Positions 32,287-46,277 are shown, counted from the first letter of the stretch. The stretch: DNA of 64,000 bases from Saccharina japonica (GCA_008828725.1 MEHQ01002986.1:428985-492984), one strand, 5' to 3'. Notes: a model not told the origin generated them from the letters alone. Made by a program: numbers and translations.

Positions 32287-32892
32287 AACAGGTATAAACA
32301 CAAGTCAGCCCTCCCGACGCCCACGCAATGCACGCGTGGGGTGGACCTCGCGAGGGCCATCACGGACGGGAGGACCAGCGGCGGCGCCGAGGACGCCCGC
32401 GAGAGCAAGCTAAGGCTCCTGGTGTCCGCCGAGTCGGCGGGGCTGGCGAGGGACGCGGCCAGGGAGGCCTGCGCCCTGGCGCCCGCGAGTCTGTACCTGG
32501 GCGGCGAGGCTAGGATGCGCCTCGCCGCGCATTTCCGGGACGTGGCGCGGCAGCTGGGCTCGGGAGGGAGGGAGTTCCAAATGTCCCGCGGCGGCGGCGG
32601 CAGCGGTGGCGGTCAGGGCATTAGTAGCGGTTACGGTGTCAGAGGTGGTGTGGGAGACGCTGACCTTCTGAGCAAGGTTTTCGACGCGTACAAAGAGATA
32701 CTGGAGGCGGCCGAAGAGGGCCCGGAGGCGGGAGCGGGGGGGGATAGGGGCTGCTGGTCTAGAGAGGAGGTGGAGAGGCTGGAGCGCATGCGGTGCGTGG
32801 TGCAGCCGGCGGCGGCGAGGGCGGTGGGACCCGCGGCGGCGCACGAGGCGCTCAACACTCTCTGGAGGGAGGCATCGATTTCGGTGGGGTAG
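32287..32892 (+). CDS. GC-rich exon-like open frame, probable 3' exon of an unidentified protein
   Basis: The frame is open from after TGA at 32,284 to a TAG at 32,890. It has no in-frame ATG near the start, but a CAG at 32,306-32,308 downstream of a pyrimidine-rich stretch could be a splice acceptor, which suggests a last exon. The product has an Ala/Arg/Leu-rich helical part (RLAAHFRDVARQLG), a glycine-serine linker (GGGGSGGGQG), then a second helical part (LSKVFDAYKEILEAAEEG; EEVERLERMRCVV; HEALNTLWREA). Composition is balanced and codon third positions are mostly G or C, unlike the surrounding low-complexity frames. No family recognised. The segment is absent from copy 1, where a G-rich tract lies, and its left flank is the suspected contig join at 32,164, so it may be misplaced. 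Confidence 0.5.
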   Translation, partial: NRYKHKSALPTPTQCTRGVDLARAITDGRTSGGAEDARESKLRLLVSAESAGLARDAAREACALAPASLYLGGEARMRLAAHFRDVARQLGSGGREFQMSRGGGGSGGGQGISSGYGVRGGVGDADLLSKVFDAYKEILEAAEEGPEAGAGGDRGCWSREEVERLERMRCVVQPAAARAVGPAAAHEALNTLWREASISVG

Positions 32893-32989
32893 TGGGCGCA
32901 GTAGTGGAGACGGGCGATTGAGGGGGGCTAGCCATGCCGGGCTGAGGAGGGAAGGGGTTTGAAAGGCGGAGGTCGACGGGAGGGGGGGG

Positions 32990-33040
32990 AGGGGTGTACC
33001 CGATATTCATGCATGGCCGTAGTCGTGTGATCATAGACGA
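32990..33040 (-). mobile_element. LINE tail module V remnant, copy 2
   Basis: Same remnant as 6,890-6,935, next to a G tract. Confidence 0.6.
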
Positions 33041-33593
33041 CGTCTAACCAGAGCTAAACCCTGTAAATACGTTAAATGGTGAAGTTCGGTTTTCTATTGG
33101 TAGTACCAGGTACGTATATAGTAATATTAAGCAAGCAAGCCATTGGGCTCGTGTATACCTGGTACGTCGTAGTAGTAAGCGGTTCTTTGTCGAAATCTTC
33201 AACATTTTGATTCGTGTTCCTAGAGCAGATGATACGTATTTACCACTCCTGGTCGAAATAGAAGTATTACTTCGTACCAGGCATTGTTTTATACAATCCA
33301 CACGTTCGCTATATATGGGGCATCTTGGTACATAACTATGTCCATACATATAGTTCCACGGCTGGAAGGGGAGAGAACCGTGTATACCCTATATGTATCT
33401 ACTGCAACACATTCAGGGAGTACACGGCATACATGCGACCTCTCTTGAGTTCCGCAACTGTCAGATCTTGTTCCCCTCAAACCCCGTAGTTCACGCGATG
33501 AAAAAAGTATCCCACGCATCTTGCAAACATGAGTTTCGACGAAATCCTCGATTTCACAGCTCTGTTTCATTTTTTTTTGTATATCTCTATATA

Positions 33594-33929
33594 GCCGGTT
33601 TTACCGGTGGTCTAACAGGTAGCCACGAAGCCTTTAGGGCCGGATGTCGAGGGTTCGATTCTCCCCATGGAGGTTTTTAATTCTCAAATGACACCGACTG
33701 TCGAGAGCGCATATTATAGCGTGGGCAAGCAAAATTCGACGAAAGTTGACGAGGGAAGAAAGTGCTGAACCCTCTGCGCGATTAAAACCAAGGCAAGAAC
33801 CGTAGTGGGGGAGGAGGGAGAGGAGCCTACTTTGTGACCCCGGATCTGAGTTACGACTAGGGAGGGAGAAAGACGGAAGTGCGAAGATAATGAATGGGAT
33901 GGAAAAACAAATAAATATATATATATATA
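33594..33929 (+). mobile_element. tRNA-derived SINE, copy 2
   Basis: Counterpart of 7,477-7,808; head reads GCCGGTTTTACCGGTGGTC, a change from the copy 1 GCCGGTCGCCCCGGTGG. Confidence 0.8.
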
Positions 33930-34505
33930 AGAGCAGTTCTTGTGTTAATGTTTTATCCAAATAGTCCCTATATTAAGGGACAGAGCGATAGGTGGCGGCA
34001 GTCGAAAGCTTCGTAGTCGTAAAGCTTTCAAGAAATGAAAATTCTGCCGCCTCGAAGAGTGTTTTGCACGAAACACGAGAGGAAAAAAAAACATGAGTTT
34101 AGGATTAAGAGTGGTATACGATTTTATGATAAATTATGTATATCTGTGGGGCCATCGACGCCAATATGGGGCGGAGCCCCTGGCAGGTTCTCTCTTATGT
34201 GGTTGTGGTGTGGAGGACACACCGAGGTGGGTTGGTGTCTCGGGTCTTCACGGAACGGAGTGGGCAACCTCTGGTTGACCTTGAACTTGTGTGTAATGAG
34301 GCGGTACTATCTAGGGGAAGGGGACCTGGTATCCACATATGTATATTACATATATTATATATATAATGTATTCAGAACTCAGAACTTAGGAGTGCAAACT
34401 ACGGTGAACTAAATTTGCATGTATGTCGGTGTATGTATATACAATATATATGATATGTACACGAGCGTAAATAAATGTATTTAGAAGCCAGAACTTAGCA
34501 GTGCA

Positions 34506-34711
34506 ATTGCTAGCAGGGTAGGTCTTGTCTGTCGTATATGGCATTGCGTTGTCTGCTCTGCTTACTGCACTGCAGCGTAGCATATCTGTGTGGTAGTTTT
34601 GTGACCACAGAAAGAACTGGTACATCTCGTGGATGAAGAATCGGCACGGACACTGGGTGTGCTGGATGTCGACGGGTAGAAAGGAAGGTTTAATGTGAAG
34701 AACACACACAG
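34506..34711 (+). repeat. Repeat R, copy 2
   Basis: Counterpart of 8,383-8,588. Confidence 0.75.
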
Positions 34712-35564
34712 CAGTGCGAATTCGGTATGATATACTACATTTTCACACGGTATGACTTATGTACGGACGGATGGTGTGTGTTTGGAATTTTTACCGAACT
34801 TTCTTCTTGTGATTTCCCGCAGGCGTATGCTTCTTGGATATACTTGCAACAGGGACATGTCATATATACGAACTCCAGAGAGATTCACCACACACTCCAC
34901 GCTCCACACCATCCGCTGAGCTGCGTCCTCTCACAAGCTCATATTGTTTCTTCTTCTTTTCGTCGGTTCGCGTAAAAAATAAAATATCCTATCTTAACGT
35001 ATCAATATCTAATTTAGGATTTCTCCGCTGCTTCTTCTTGCGAAACCCCGTCCGCAGTACGGAAAGAAACCGCACTTGTGTACACGTATCATGCATACGT
35101 ATAGACTCTCCGTCTCTCTCTCTCTCTCTCGACTCAGGAGGATTCGTTTGTTTTCGTTTTGTGCGCACGTGGCCGTATGTATGTTATGGTATCGCTGGAA
35201 TGATGTGGAAACGCTGGCAAATATTAATATCAATAGTAAAAATACGTATAATATGTATGATATTAATATATACCTACCCGGCAAAAGGTATGATAATCGT
35301 ATTGGTATTAATAGTACTTGGAAGGCGTATCTTAGATGGAAACCAGGGAGTTTCCAGAGCGAGTAGCCTCCCCCCCCCTGTCAGAAATAAGAAAAAGAGG
35401 TGTACCAGGTACCAGTACGTATTATACGTACGTAGCCGGGACGAGGAGGAAGTATTAATAGATGCACAGGCAGTATTGTGAATCGAAAATGGAAATAAAA
35501 TGTGGACCTCCATCGGTTTTCGGTTTTTCGCCGAACAATTCGGTCGGTTTCGGTTTTGTTGACG

Positions 35565-35645
35565 CAAAAAAGAAGAAAAAAAAGAAGACGAAGACGAAGA
35601 CGAAGACGAAGAAGAAGACGAAGACGAAGACGAAGACGAAGACGA
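35565..35645. repeat. GAAGAC-type repeat, copy 2
   Basis: Three hexamer units shorter than in copy 1. Confidence 0.85.
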
Positions 35646-35831
35646 ACGGGTTTTCGGTGAAAAACCTAACATATACTACGTAATCAGTCGGGTTTCGGCC
35701 GTTTTTTTTTCTTCAAATAAACCGAGAATAAAAGAGTAACCGACAAAAAACGACAAAAAACCGACCGAAAAAAAACGAGTTTGGGTTATCGGTTCACAAC
35801 ATTGGCTACATATTATATCATTAAGGCAGTA

Positions 35832-36195
35832 GCCGGTCGCCCCGATGGTCTAGGTAGCCACAAGCCGGTCGCCCCGGTGGTCTAACTGGTAACCACGAAG
35901 CCTGTTGGGTCGGATGTCGAGGGTTCAACTCTCCCCATGGAGGTTTTTATTATCAAATGACACCGACTGTCGAGAGCGCATATTACAGCGTGGGCAAGCA
36001 ACATTCGACGAGAGTTGACGAGGGAAGAAAGTGCTGAAATCTTCTCGCGATAAAAATGCAAGGCAAGAACCGTAGTGGGGGAGGAGGGAGAGGAGCCTAC
36101 TTTGTGACCCCAGATCTGAGTTACGACTATTAATAGGGAGGGAGAAAGACGAAAGTGCGAAGATAATGAATGCGATGGAAAAATAAAAATAAAAG
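35832..36195 (+). mobile_element. SINE with duplicated head, copy 2
   Basis: Counterpart of 9,732-10,095. Confidence 0.8.
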
Positions 36196-36409
36196 GTGGT
36201 ACCCTCGAATGCTCCTAAGAGCTTGTTTCCGGCGTTCAAATCTCACGTGGGTCGAACTTTTGAGTTTATTTGCAAAACTAAATAAAAAACGGAATCAACT
36301 GCTGGGTGCTCCTATAATAATAATAGTAGCGTGGGAGCGAGAACCGAGGGCGCCGGATGCGGCGGGTTTAGGCTTCGCTTGAAAAAAATGCGAGGCACGA
36401 ACCGTAATG

Positions 36410-36540
36410 TGTGGGGGGGGTGTACCCATGCCGTGCACGGCCGTAGTCGTATGACCATAGACCCTCGCATCCCTACAATGCCGGGACGGAGCACGTTGAG
36501 TTTTCACCAACCAGGCAGATGGCGGGCTGGGGGGGGGGGG
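36410..36540 (-). mobile_element. LINE tail module V, clean copy
   Basis: Intact module V flanked by G tracts; shows that the copy 1 version at 10,290 carries extra bases. Confidence 0.7.
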
Positions 36541-37188
36541 GCGTGCACATAGGGAACCCGGCCTTGCTCCATCGGTGAGCGCGAGCGGCGGGTGGGGGCG
36601 TGGCAGAGGCGGGGGTGCCGGGTGCGGCGGGTTCACAGGCTTCGCTTGGAAAGAGAGGCACGAACTGAGGTGGACGTAGGCAGAGAGAGCCCGGCCTCGC
36701 TCCATCGGTGAGCGCGAGCTCCGTATCTCTACAACTCCAACCACCCGGGGACGAAAAAAACGATCCCCCGGCTCGAAACCGCCCCGTACGGTGTGGAACA
36801 GCGCGACGCTGCCTCGGGTGTCGGCGGTAGCCGACGGGGGGGGGTCGAAAAGACGGAGAGGTGGATGCTTGCGTGGTCATCGAGGCACGAGGCAAGAGCG
36901 GGGACTGGGCTCTCCCTGGCCTCTTCTTCTTTTTCTGCTGCTGCTGCTGATGATGATGATGCGGCGTGTCTAGTGTGTCCGAGTTATATGGACACATACA
37001 TACTGATGCTAATACGGTAGAGGAACTACTGCTGTAACTATGTTTTTTTTTTTTTTTTTTTTCAGGGTGGTCAGTTGAGGAGGTCTCTCTATACCCCACC
37101 CGATGAGAAAAATCCGACACGGCCTAATAAGTTCACCATGAAAAACTACTGCAAGACAAGAGAATATTGGAAATCCCGACAGTTTTGG

Positions 37189-37446
37189 CCTTAGGGCCCA
37201 TACTATTAATGAGTATAAAATAAATTCAATTTGGAAAAATGAAAATTCAAATTCGCTTTTCATTGGCCAGAACCCGCACCACCACCCAAGATTAGGATCA
37301 TGTCAACACACGCACCAGCACCAAAGATTAGGATCTTGGGGTATAATCTTGGGTGGTGGCGCGGGTTCTGGCCAATGAAAAGCGGATTTGATTTTTTTTT
37401 TTTCAAATAGATATTTTTTTTTCTTCGTTACAACGGGCCCTAAGGA
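37189..37446. mobile_element. Fold-back MITE-like element, copy 2
   Basis: Counterpart of 11,109-11,364. Confidence 0.7.
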
Positions 37447-38280
37447 GCTCACCTCCCCGTCACATTCAGAAAAAACGTTTCAGTCAGAAAAAAACGTTTC
37501 AGTCAGAAAGGTGCTACGTACCTCCATCGCAGCGCGCGTCTTTGTGCACGCATGCGTCGGTTCCCATTCAGAACTGAAAAAAAATGCGCCACACAAATTC
37601 CAAGTAGTTTGTCCCCAAAAACGTGGGCGGGACCAGTTCTTAAGGGGGGTTAAGGTTCTCTTGCGGGGGGCTCGTTTCTTACGAGAGAGCAAGTTTTTTT
37701 TTTTTTTTTTTTGTTGTGCCTTTTTTTCGTGGTGGGCGGACCCTGTGGACCTTCCGTTTCTTCCAACTAATAACGTACATATATGCCAGGGTGGTATATA
37801 GTATATAGCACTATTAATATTACGGGCGAACAAAGCAAATAGCAAATAGTAGGACCACACTAATTGTTGGTAACAATAGGGAAATATCTAGGCTGTAGTC
37901 TGTACCGCCGTAGGTCCTACCTGGTATGCAATAGTTATTTTACAGTTCATTTACTATGGCCCCCCGTACTACTAGGTGGAAAGGTGAAAGATGAAGAAGA
38001 AAAGAAGAAGAAGAAGAAGAAGAAGGAGAAAGGAGAAGGAGAGTTGGCGAGAAGTTCGGGTTCGTGCGGTGCGGAGTGCGGAGAAAGTACCAACGAACGT
38101 ACTCTGGTCGTAAATCTCAGACCAGTATTTCTAGTATCATCATATTAATAGGTAGGTGTAGCCCGTGACATTTTGTGGCGCGGTGGTTTTGTGGTTACGT
38201 TGGGGACGGGGAACAACACATACATACACTTCGTATCAACCCAAAACATGTCGTACCGGTATTTCATATCATACCACTAG

Positions 38281-38403
38281 TATTACGGAGGACCATAGTA
38301 AATAGGACCAAACGTTTTCAGTAAAAATAGGTAAACGTATACTTCGAAGTAGGTTTTTGAGTTTACGATAAGTCCTATTTACTATGATGGTCCCCCGTGA
38401 TAC
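38281..38403. mobile_element. TA-type MITE family T, single copy
   Basis: Counterpart of 12,335-12,454. The extra copies at 12,195-12,334 are missing here (flank reads CCACTAGTATTACGG). Confidence 0.75.
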
Positions 38404-40499
38404 TACTAATACGAATATTGTGCGGAACAGGTACGCATATAATACGTACGTATGTATGTATGCTGCTGTAGTGTCGTAGGGTGTGCTGGATGTCGACGGG
38501 TAGAAAGGAAGGTTTAATGTGAAGAACACACACACAGTAGTCAGTGGGGAGCCGTGATGATACTTCCACACCTTTTGGGCAGATCATCGATTCCCCCGTA
38601 AGCCGTAATACACTGGACGCGTGCTACGAGTACGATGATAGAGGTATACCTTTTTTTGGCTGAAACGTTTTCTGAATGATAGGGCCCTTAAGAACTGCTC
38701 CGACGAATTTGGGGACAGAGTACTTGGAATTAGTGTGTGACATTTGTTTTCAGTTCTGAATGGGTCAGCCCAAAAAATCGTCGGGATTTCATTATTTTAC
38801 GTATGACTTTCGCGTTGCAATGTTTTACCCTCGGGTACATTTTACACTCAGGCCATGGCATTTTTTCATCGGGTATATACGAGCACTTTTATTTTCCTCC
38901 AAATTTCAGTTTTTGGGTGAGGTATACCTGGTATATAGAGGTCCTATACTATAATCAAGACAACAAATGGAGTATTATTGTGGATAAATCTTGGCGGGAA
39001 ACAGACATAGAAGGGTGTTAGACTGTACGCATAGCTTTCCTTGGTTTCCGTGGTCTTCTGCTTTTGGGAGTTTTATGAGTGATCAACGCTGAAGATCATG
39101 CTGCACATTGTCGGATGGCAAAGATAATAATAATCAAGATAATCAAGTGACCACCCTCAGAAGGCAAAAACTTATTATTACTCACACGGCGGTGCACCTT
39201 CTTTATCGTATATAGCACGCGCCACTGAATGATCTGGATCTTTCAAGGCAGATATAGATATATTCCCGATCTTGTATGATCTGTATGATCTGTATGATCT
39301 AGCTCATCATGTTGCCGGGGGTGGGACCCGTACAATCTGCATGATGATGCCATTGATCTACGAAGCACATCATGTTTCCTCTGGGTTAGATCTATCCGTA
39401 TTATGCACAGATCCCGCACAACCTCTAGTAGAGCAACGACAGGTGAGAGGAGCTAGATGATCTACATGATCTAGATGATATATCTGTAGATGATCTGTAG
39501 ATGATCTGTAGATGATCTGTCCCAGGTGTGACTCTTGGCCCTTGCGGTGTCTCAAATACTATTACATGATACTCGTAGTACTTCGTATTCATTCATACTA
39601 TGTATACGGCAGGAGGTTGTTGCATGCAGTGAATTGTATCCCTTGTATAGTTGTGGCGGAGAGCTTTCACGCAAAAAAAGGGAAAAGCGGAGCAAGAGTC
39701 ACAAAAAGTGAAATTAATTTCAAAGTGTGACAGCGGAAGGTCAGGTAGTATTATTAATAGTAGTTTTGGTATCGTCGTGTTAGCTGTACTGTGTGTGTGT
39801 TCTTCACATTAAACCTTCCTTTCTACCCGTCGACATCCAGCACACCCAGTGTCCGTGCCGATTCTTCATCCTAAAAAGGTACCAGTTCTGCGGTCACAAA
39901 AAAAGTACCACGAGAAAGAGAACAGAGACGATTCGTATACATACATACATCATCATCACCACCATCACCAATCACCAGGCTGAATGAAACATGCGCTGTA
40001 TGAACACACACTAATCCATTGTCACTTTTTGTCAGTTAGATCGCAAAAAAAAGCGAAAAGATCGTACGGCCGCCCAGTATTTTTTATATACATACCGACT
40101 TTTTTCCGGACAAAAATAAGAATAGATCCTATACCATCATGTTGTTAATAGATTGAGCGCATACATCATACAAACGGTCCTACACGATCGGCCGTGGCCA
40201 CACGAGAGACACGAGGCAGAGAGAGGGAGACATCAGATTCAGAGCAAGAATATCACAATCATCGCCGCTGTCTGTTGTTGTTCGGGTTGTTTTGTTTTGC
40301 CATATTAAATAGAGCAGCAGCAGCAGCAGTCAGTGTGATCGCAACATTTCGTCGTGCATTTTTATATTTGGTTCCTTTTTTATGTTCGTGTTTTCGTGTT
40401 TTCGTTAATATACATATTTTGATTTTCTTGCGTGGTCGGACCTTGGGTCGGACGTAAACTACTCGTATGAATATTTACTTTTATTCGTAGTTTTGAGAA

Positions 40500-41560
40500 C
40501 ACAGCAGCAGCAGCAGCAGTGCGTTTTTTACTTGCACGGGCCTGCTGGTTGCTGGCTGCTGCTGCTGCTGGTTGATTGATTACTGATGATGCACGTGGCG
40601 CGTTGTGTGTCTCTCTATTTTTCGATAATTCTGTCTTTTCTTGTCATATTTTCGCCTGCTGCTGCTGCTGCTGCTTGTTTCTGCTGTGTGTGTGCCTGGC
40701 TGCTCTGTACTTCTGCCACGCGCCACGTCACACACTGCCTTATTATTTCTTCTGCCATTTCATTTTTCGTTTATTTTCAAGCGCTGATGCTTCTGCTGCT
40801 TTTCCCCTGGTGTTTGTTGTGTTTGGCTGCTTCTCCCAACAAACCACAAGCACTGCAGCAATGCTGCAATGAATGCTGCAATGCTGCCGCTCTCTGCTCT
40901 GCTGCTGCTTCTTCTTGCTGTGCTCTTTCTTCATATTATCTGACCTGACCTGCTTCCTCCTCCTCAGTTCCTTTTGCTCGATGCTACTCGTCGTATACTA
41001 CCACATAGGGATATAGTTGGCCTTGTCTACGTACTTCTTTTTTTCTTGTGCTGGCTCAATGCGCTTTTTTTTTGTTCTGTGGCTTGCAGCGCAATGTGAC
41101 ATCCCTCTCTATCTCTTCCTTTTCTGTTGCTACTGCTGCTACTACTGCTTGCTGCTTGCTGCTGCTGCTGCTGCTGCCTGCTTCTTCTGGTGCATCACAA
41201 TTAATTAATGATGTTGTCACTCTGTCTGCTACTTCTTCTTCTACTAACTACTACTAGTAATACTACTCGTACGGTAATATTGCTTGCTTGTTTATAAGTT
41301 TCTTTGCCGTCTTTTGTCGCTCTGCTTCCTTTTTAAACCCGCTTCGCATACATACGTCGTACACGATCGATCTTCGTATATTTTCTTGACGGTGCTGTTT
41401 TTCTCTGCTGTGCGTTTGCTGATGATGATCTACAGCAGTGTCTGCTGCTTGCTGCGGCTTGTTGTGTTGTCACGTTGTTGCTTGTTGCGTCCTCGCGTTT
41501 TGTTGTTGTTGTTGCTGCTGCTGCTGCTGTGCTGTGCTGTCATCACCATCATCATCATCA
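40500..41560. repeat. CAG/CTG-rich microsatellite region, copy 2
   Basis: Counterpart of 14,530-15,600 with different run lengths, for example the CAG run at 40,503-40,519 is shorter than at 14,541. Confidence 0.8.
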
Positions 41561-41615
41561 TCATCCGTACGCTGTCGGCGCATACAGTAAATAAACAAAT
41601 TCACATAATAATAAT

Positions 41616-42820
41616 ACCTGGCTGGCATCAAGCAGGCGGTGCGGGACTGCATGTGGTATATTTACACCGCACTCCGTACGCGTATACTCGTGCGCTCGTA
41701 TGTGCCGGTATGTGCATCGCTGCCTCATTCCATGGAGGAGCGCAGGAGGAGGAGTCTTAGGGGGGCAGCCCCCCCCCCTCGACTACGAGAAGAGAAGAAT
41801 GCTGCCGCTTTCATCTTGATTCATCATCATCATGCTGCCCGCACAGCAGAAACAGACAAACATACATACCTGGCTGGCATATATATGCAGAGGCCCTGTT
41901 GTGCTGCAGTAATAATACCTGGCTGGCACCATGCAGAGGCCCTGTTGTGCTGCAGTACTACAGTACTACAGTACTACTGCTGTAGTATCTTTACACTCCC
42001 CTTAGTACACAGATATATATATATATACTGGTATGCGCGTCAATGCCCCATTCCATGGAAGAGTGCACGGCGAGGAGGAGTCTTAGGGGGCGGCGCATAC
42101 ACGACACAAGGCGCGTCGCGTTGTTGTTGTTATCGTTTTTACTGCTTGCTGCTGCTGCTGCTGTTATCATCACACCACCATCGGCATCATGCTGTCCGCG
42201 CAGAAGCAACAACAGCAACAACAGTCGTGCACTACTGTATACTGCTGTATGTACCTGGCATCATGCTGAGGTACTGTCTGTTGTGCTGTAGTAGCATAAA
42301 GTAGATGTATTTCCACCCCTCGTACGAGTAGTATATATATACCGGTATGCGCGTCAATGCATGCCTCATTCCATGGAAGAAGAGTGCACGACGAACGACG
42401 AGGAGGAGTCTTGGGGGGGCAGAGCCACCCACGAGAAAAGGCGTGTCGCGTTGTTGCTGCTGCTGCTGATACTGCTGCCATCGTCATCATCATCACCACC
42501 ATCATCATCATGCTGTCCGCACAGAAGCAGCAAACGAATACGTACAACATGCACGCGGCGGTCAGTACATGGATGGCATCATCACACACATACATACACA
42601 CATACCCATCATGCAGGTTTGTCTATATGCGACGACTGCTGCTGCTGTATCTTTACACCCCCGGCGTAGTATATACCGATACTGTGTAGTATGTAGGTAT
42701 ATATATGCATGCGCATAGCATCATCATCATCACTGCCTGCCTCATTCCATGGAAGCGCAGGAGGAGGAGAGTCTTGGGGGGGCAGGCCCACCCACGAGAA
42801 AAGACAGCATGTGGGTCTGT
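41616..42820 (+). repeat. Four-unit 315-bp tandem array, copy 2
   Basis: Counterpart of 15,664-16,858, same four units with small indels. Confidence 0.75.
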
Positions 42821-43301
42821 CTGTGGTGGACAGACAACCTCACAATTGTGTAAAACTCTGAACTGAGTTGGTAGAGTCAGCTCTACTGCTTGTATGATAT
42901 GTATGAAGATCGACAATTTTGGATAATATTTATTATACACTCCGAGTACGTACGTACGTAGGAATATATGGGGAAACATTTTCACTTCCTCTCGTCGGCA
43001 GACAAATCAATCCCCAGTCCATCACAAATCCTACACAAACAAAAACATCCCAACGATCCAACAAATCAAATCCGTATACCGTAATTACAAAGATCCGGAT
43101 CTTTAATTTGTATATGCTGGTGCCAACCATCCGCAACAGACTACGAGGAAACAATAATAAGCGACCGACCAACCATCGAAATTGTTTTTTGACAAACCGT
43201 AACAGCAAATAAAACGATAGATTTGAATTTTTATAATTTTTCGGCCCACAAAAAAAAAAATGCATACGACGAGTACTCGTACGTATACTGTACTCAAACA
43301 A

Positions 43302-43510
43302 ATTCCGTGCACCCAGCTGGGTGGAAGTTTTTGGGACACCCAGTTTCTGTTATGTAGGTTTTACTGTTTACTCGTACGTAGTGCACCAGACCCGGATCCC
43401 ACCACCGACACTTGGGATGACGGTTCGACGGTTCGCGCTTCGCGCTCTCGATTCACGGTTCGCGCTTCGCGCTCACGGCCTCCGGCGGCTCCTGCGGAGG
43501 GCTGATTATA
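43302..43510. mobile_element. Fold-back I, left arm only
   Basis: Matches 17,335-17,547 then stops at GATTATA before the N. Confidence 0.75.
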
Positions 43511-43511
43511 N
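43511..43511. other. Single N at a contig join
   Basis: Sequence before the N is forward I arm (like 17,547); sequence after it is reverse C unit (complement of 18,644 downward). The two sides are not contiguous in copy 1. Confidence 0.85.
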
Positions 43512-44225
43512 GCGCTGATGCTCGTCGGCATTCGCACTCGGCAGCAGTAGCACAGCACCAAAGCACGGGAGACGTACGAGGAAAGGCACATGTACAACAA
43601 ACAACAACAAACAACCGAATTCTTATCGTGCTCCTGTACACAAAAACGAAGACAGAGCTCTAAAACAGACACAAAGGACACAACCTCAGACCTGTTTGAT
43701 GGAATCCAGACAGAACCCAAGCAGCAGCGGCAGCAGCAGGCTAAACAGGCCCAGCCCAGCCCAGCTCAGCCCAGCCCACAGCCCACAGCCCAAACTTCTC
43801 CAGTGCTTCCCCCACCCTGCCCCGAGAGCCCTGTCGATTCGCGCAGCCGTGCTCCGTCGTGGCTGCTTTGACGTTTCCCTCCCGCTCCAAAAAAATGTAG
43901 GCGCTTGCGTTGAAAAATGCAATAATTCTATGTTGATTTTAACGTATGTGCTGGATGCTTTGGTCCCTCACCGAAAAATGTTGATGAGTGATGTGAGAGG
44001 ACTGGAGAGGGGGGTTGGGCTGGGAGAGGACCAACATTTCTCGGCATAAAAAATATTTTCCTGTTCAAAAATTTCGAAAAATGATACAAAACCATCTCAA
44101 AAATCACATTTTCCCGTCTTTTTCCTTCTTCTTTTTCGATTTTTGATCGGACTTTTTTTCAAAATGTTGTCCCTTTGTTGATTGAGCAAGTGCTGTACAT
44201 GTATATCGAGTAATAGACCAAAAAC
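43512..44225 (-). repeat. C unit, reversed partial copy
   Basis: Reverse complement of about 17,940-18,644. Confidence 0.85.
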
Positions 44226-44596
44226 ATTCCGTGCACCCAGCTGGGTGGAAGTTTTTGGGACACCCAGTTTCTGTTATTAGGTTTTACTGTTACTCGTACG
44301 TAGTGCACCAGACCCGATCCCACACCGCACTTGGGATGAGGTTCGACGGTTCGCGCTTCGCGCTCTCGATTCACGGTTCGCGCTTCGCGCTCACGCCTCC
44401 GGCGGCTCCTGCGGAGGGCTGATTATAGTTCTGCACCTTGTGGGTGGGAGCAGGGTGCCAAATGGGATCAGATCCGGGTGGGATCAGGTCCGGGTGGAGC
44501 AGGTGCGAAAGCCGGTGTTACCGGCCCCACCCGGACCTGATCCCACCCAGATCTGATCCCATTTGGCACCCTGCTCCCACCCACAAGGTGCAGAAC
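44226..44596. mobile_element. Fold-back I, shortened copy
   Basis: One outer arm plus the central hairpin, ending at GCAGAAC; the other outer arm is missing and C (reversed) follows directly. Confidence 0.75.
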
Positions 44597-46218
44597 GGGG
44601 TATGATATGAATATGTCAATATTAACGTATGTTTCATTTCAAGTCTGCCTCTCTGTCCCTGTCTGCCTGCCTTGCAAGGAGACTATGGCTACGTGCCGGC
44701 GTATATCCTATGATGATATGTATGAATGTATCTTGTGCGCGGGCTGCTTTTGCGGTGCGCGCGGAGAGCGAGATCTTGGCCATGGTACGCCGGCGCGGAA
44801 TAAAAAGCGAAAAAGAAAATCTTCGGCAGAAAAAGCATCCAACAGCACTCAAAATGGTAACACATGATGATGAGAGGACCACACACACACAGCGGGGACC
44901 ACCACGGGCTTTCGTAGAGTTCACGGGAAAATGACAAATGGGCTACGTACAAGAACAATGTGAGAACACCCATCCATAACACCGACCATTATAAACGTTG
45001 GCCCGAAATATAGTACACGTTTGTATGACGATATTCACATTGAACGGGCATTATGTTTTCGGCCTCCGGAGAGTGGGAAATAGAGTTGTAACACCCCGCC
45101 CCCCGCCCCCCCCCCCTCGCTACGTATACGAAAATCTTCGTAATGTCTGCTGCGAGCGCAAGTCGAGAATGCTCCACACGTACAGACTTGGTACAGACCA
45201 TAATATACACCCAGTTCGAAGCTCCGAGCCTCTCGTCACCCCCCCCCCCTTAAATGTTGTTATTGATAGTAATGGTAATAGTAACACAAGTGTGTTTGCT
45301 CTGCTGCTGCTGTGCTGTGCTGCGTCTATAGGCTGTGCCGAGAGTATATGTGTGTGTTCTTCACATTAAACCTTCCTTTCTACCCGTCGACATCCAGCAC
45401 ACCCAGTGTCCGTGCCGATTCATCATCCTAAAAAGGTACCAGTTCTGTGGTCACAAAACTACGACACAGAGATACTACACTCAGTGCAGTAAGCAGAGCA
45501 GACAATGCAATGCCATATGCGACAGGCAAGACCTACCCTGCTAGCAATCCAGGTGCATGCAAGAGAAAAAAAAGAGAAAAGAAAGAAAAAAGCGAAAAGG
45601 AAAAATAATAGAAAGTAAACATACTGAAGCAAATCAACAATCAAGCGAGTAGGTCGTAGTTATTTGTATAAATTGGATCGGGGAGGAGCGCGTGGTCTGG
45701 GCTGAGTTGATGTTTGTAAGTATCACGCAAGTAATCGTAGTGCGCCAGATAAAAAAAAAAAAGATTCAAATAAAAGTCGCTCTCCGATTTTTGTGGTGAT
45801 CGATCATCAGGGCGTGCATGATGGAGAGGGTATGTATGAGGTATCAGTATCATATCGTACTCTACCCAGAGCTTTGCTGAGAGAGCACAGCTCCATATAG
45901 CGAAGAAGAGCTGCAGAACTGCGGAACACAAGAGCACAGCAGCAGCAGCAGCAGCAGCAGTCGTTTTCGTCGAGAGTACTGCTGCTGCTGCTGCTGCTGC
46001 TGAGATTCCACAAGATTACGTAGCCGAAAGGAATAATACAGGACACAGAACAAAGAAAAAAAAAAAGCAGCAGCAGTAAAACAAAAAGGGGTCGTCGAGC
46101 AATCCTGTTCGTTTCTCACGGATCGCTCGAGACTACAGTATACTACTGCCGTTGCTACTGCTGCTGCTGCGGGTACTTGTGCTGGTGCTGGTGCTGCCGT
46201 CTCTGCTACTGCTCCTAC

Positions 46219-46277
<59 letters not shown>

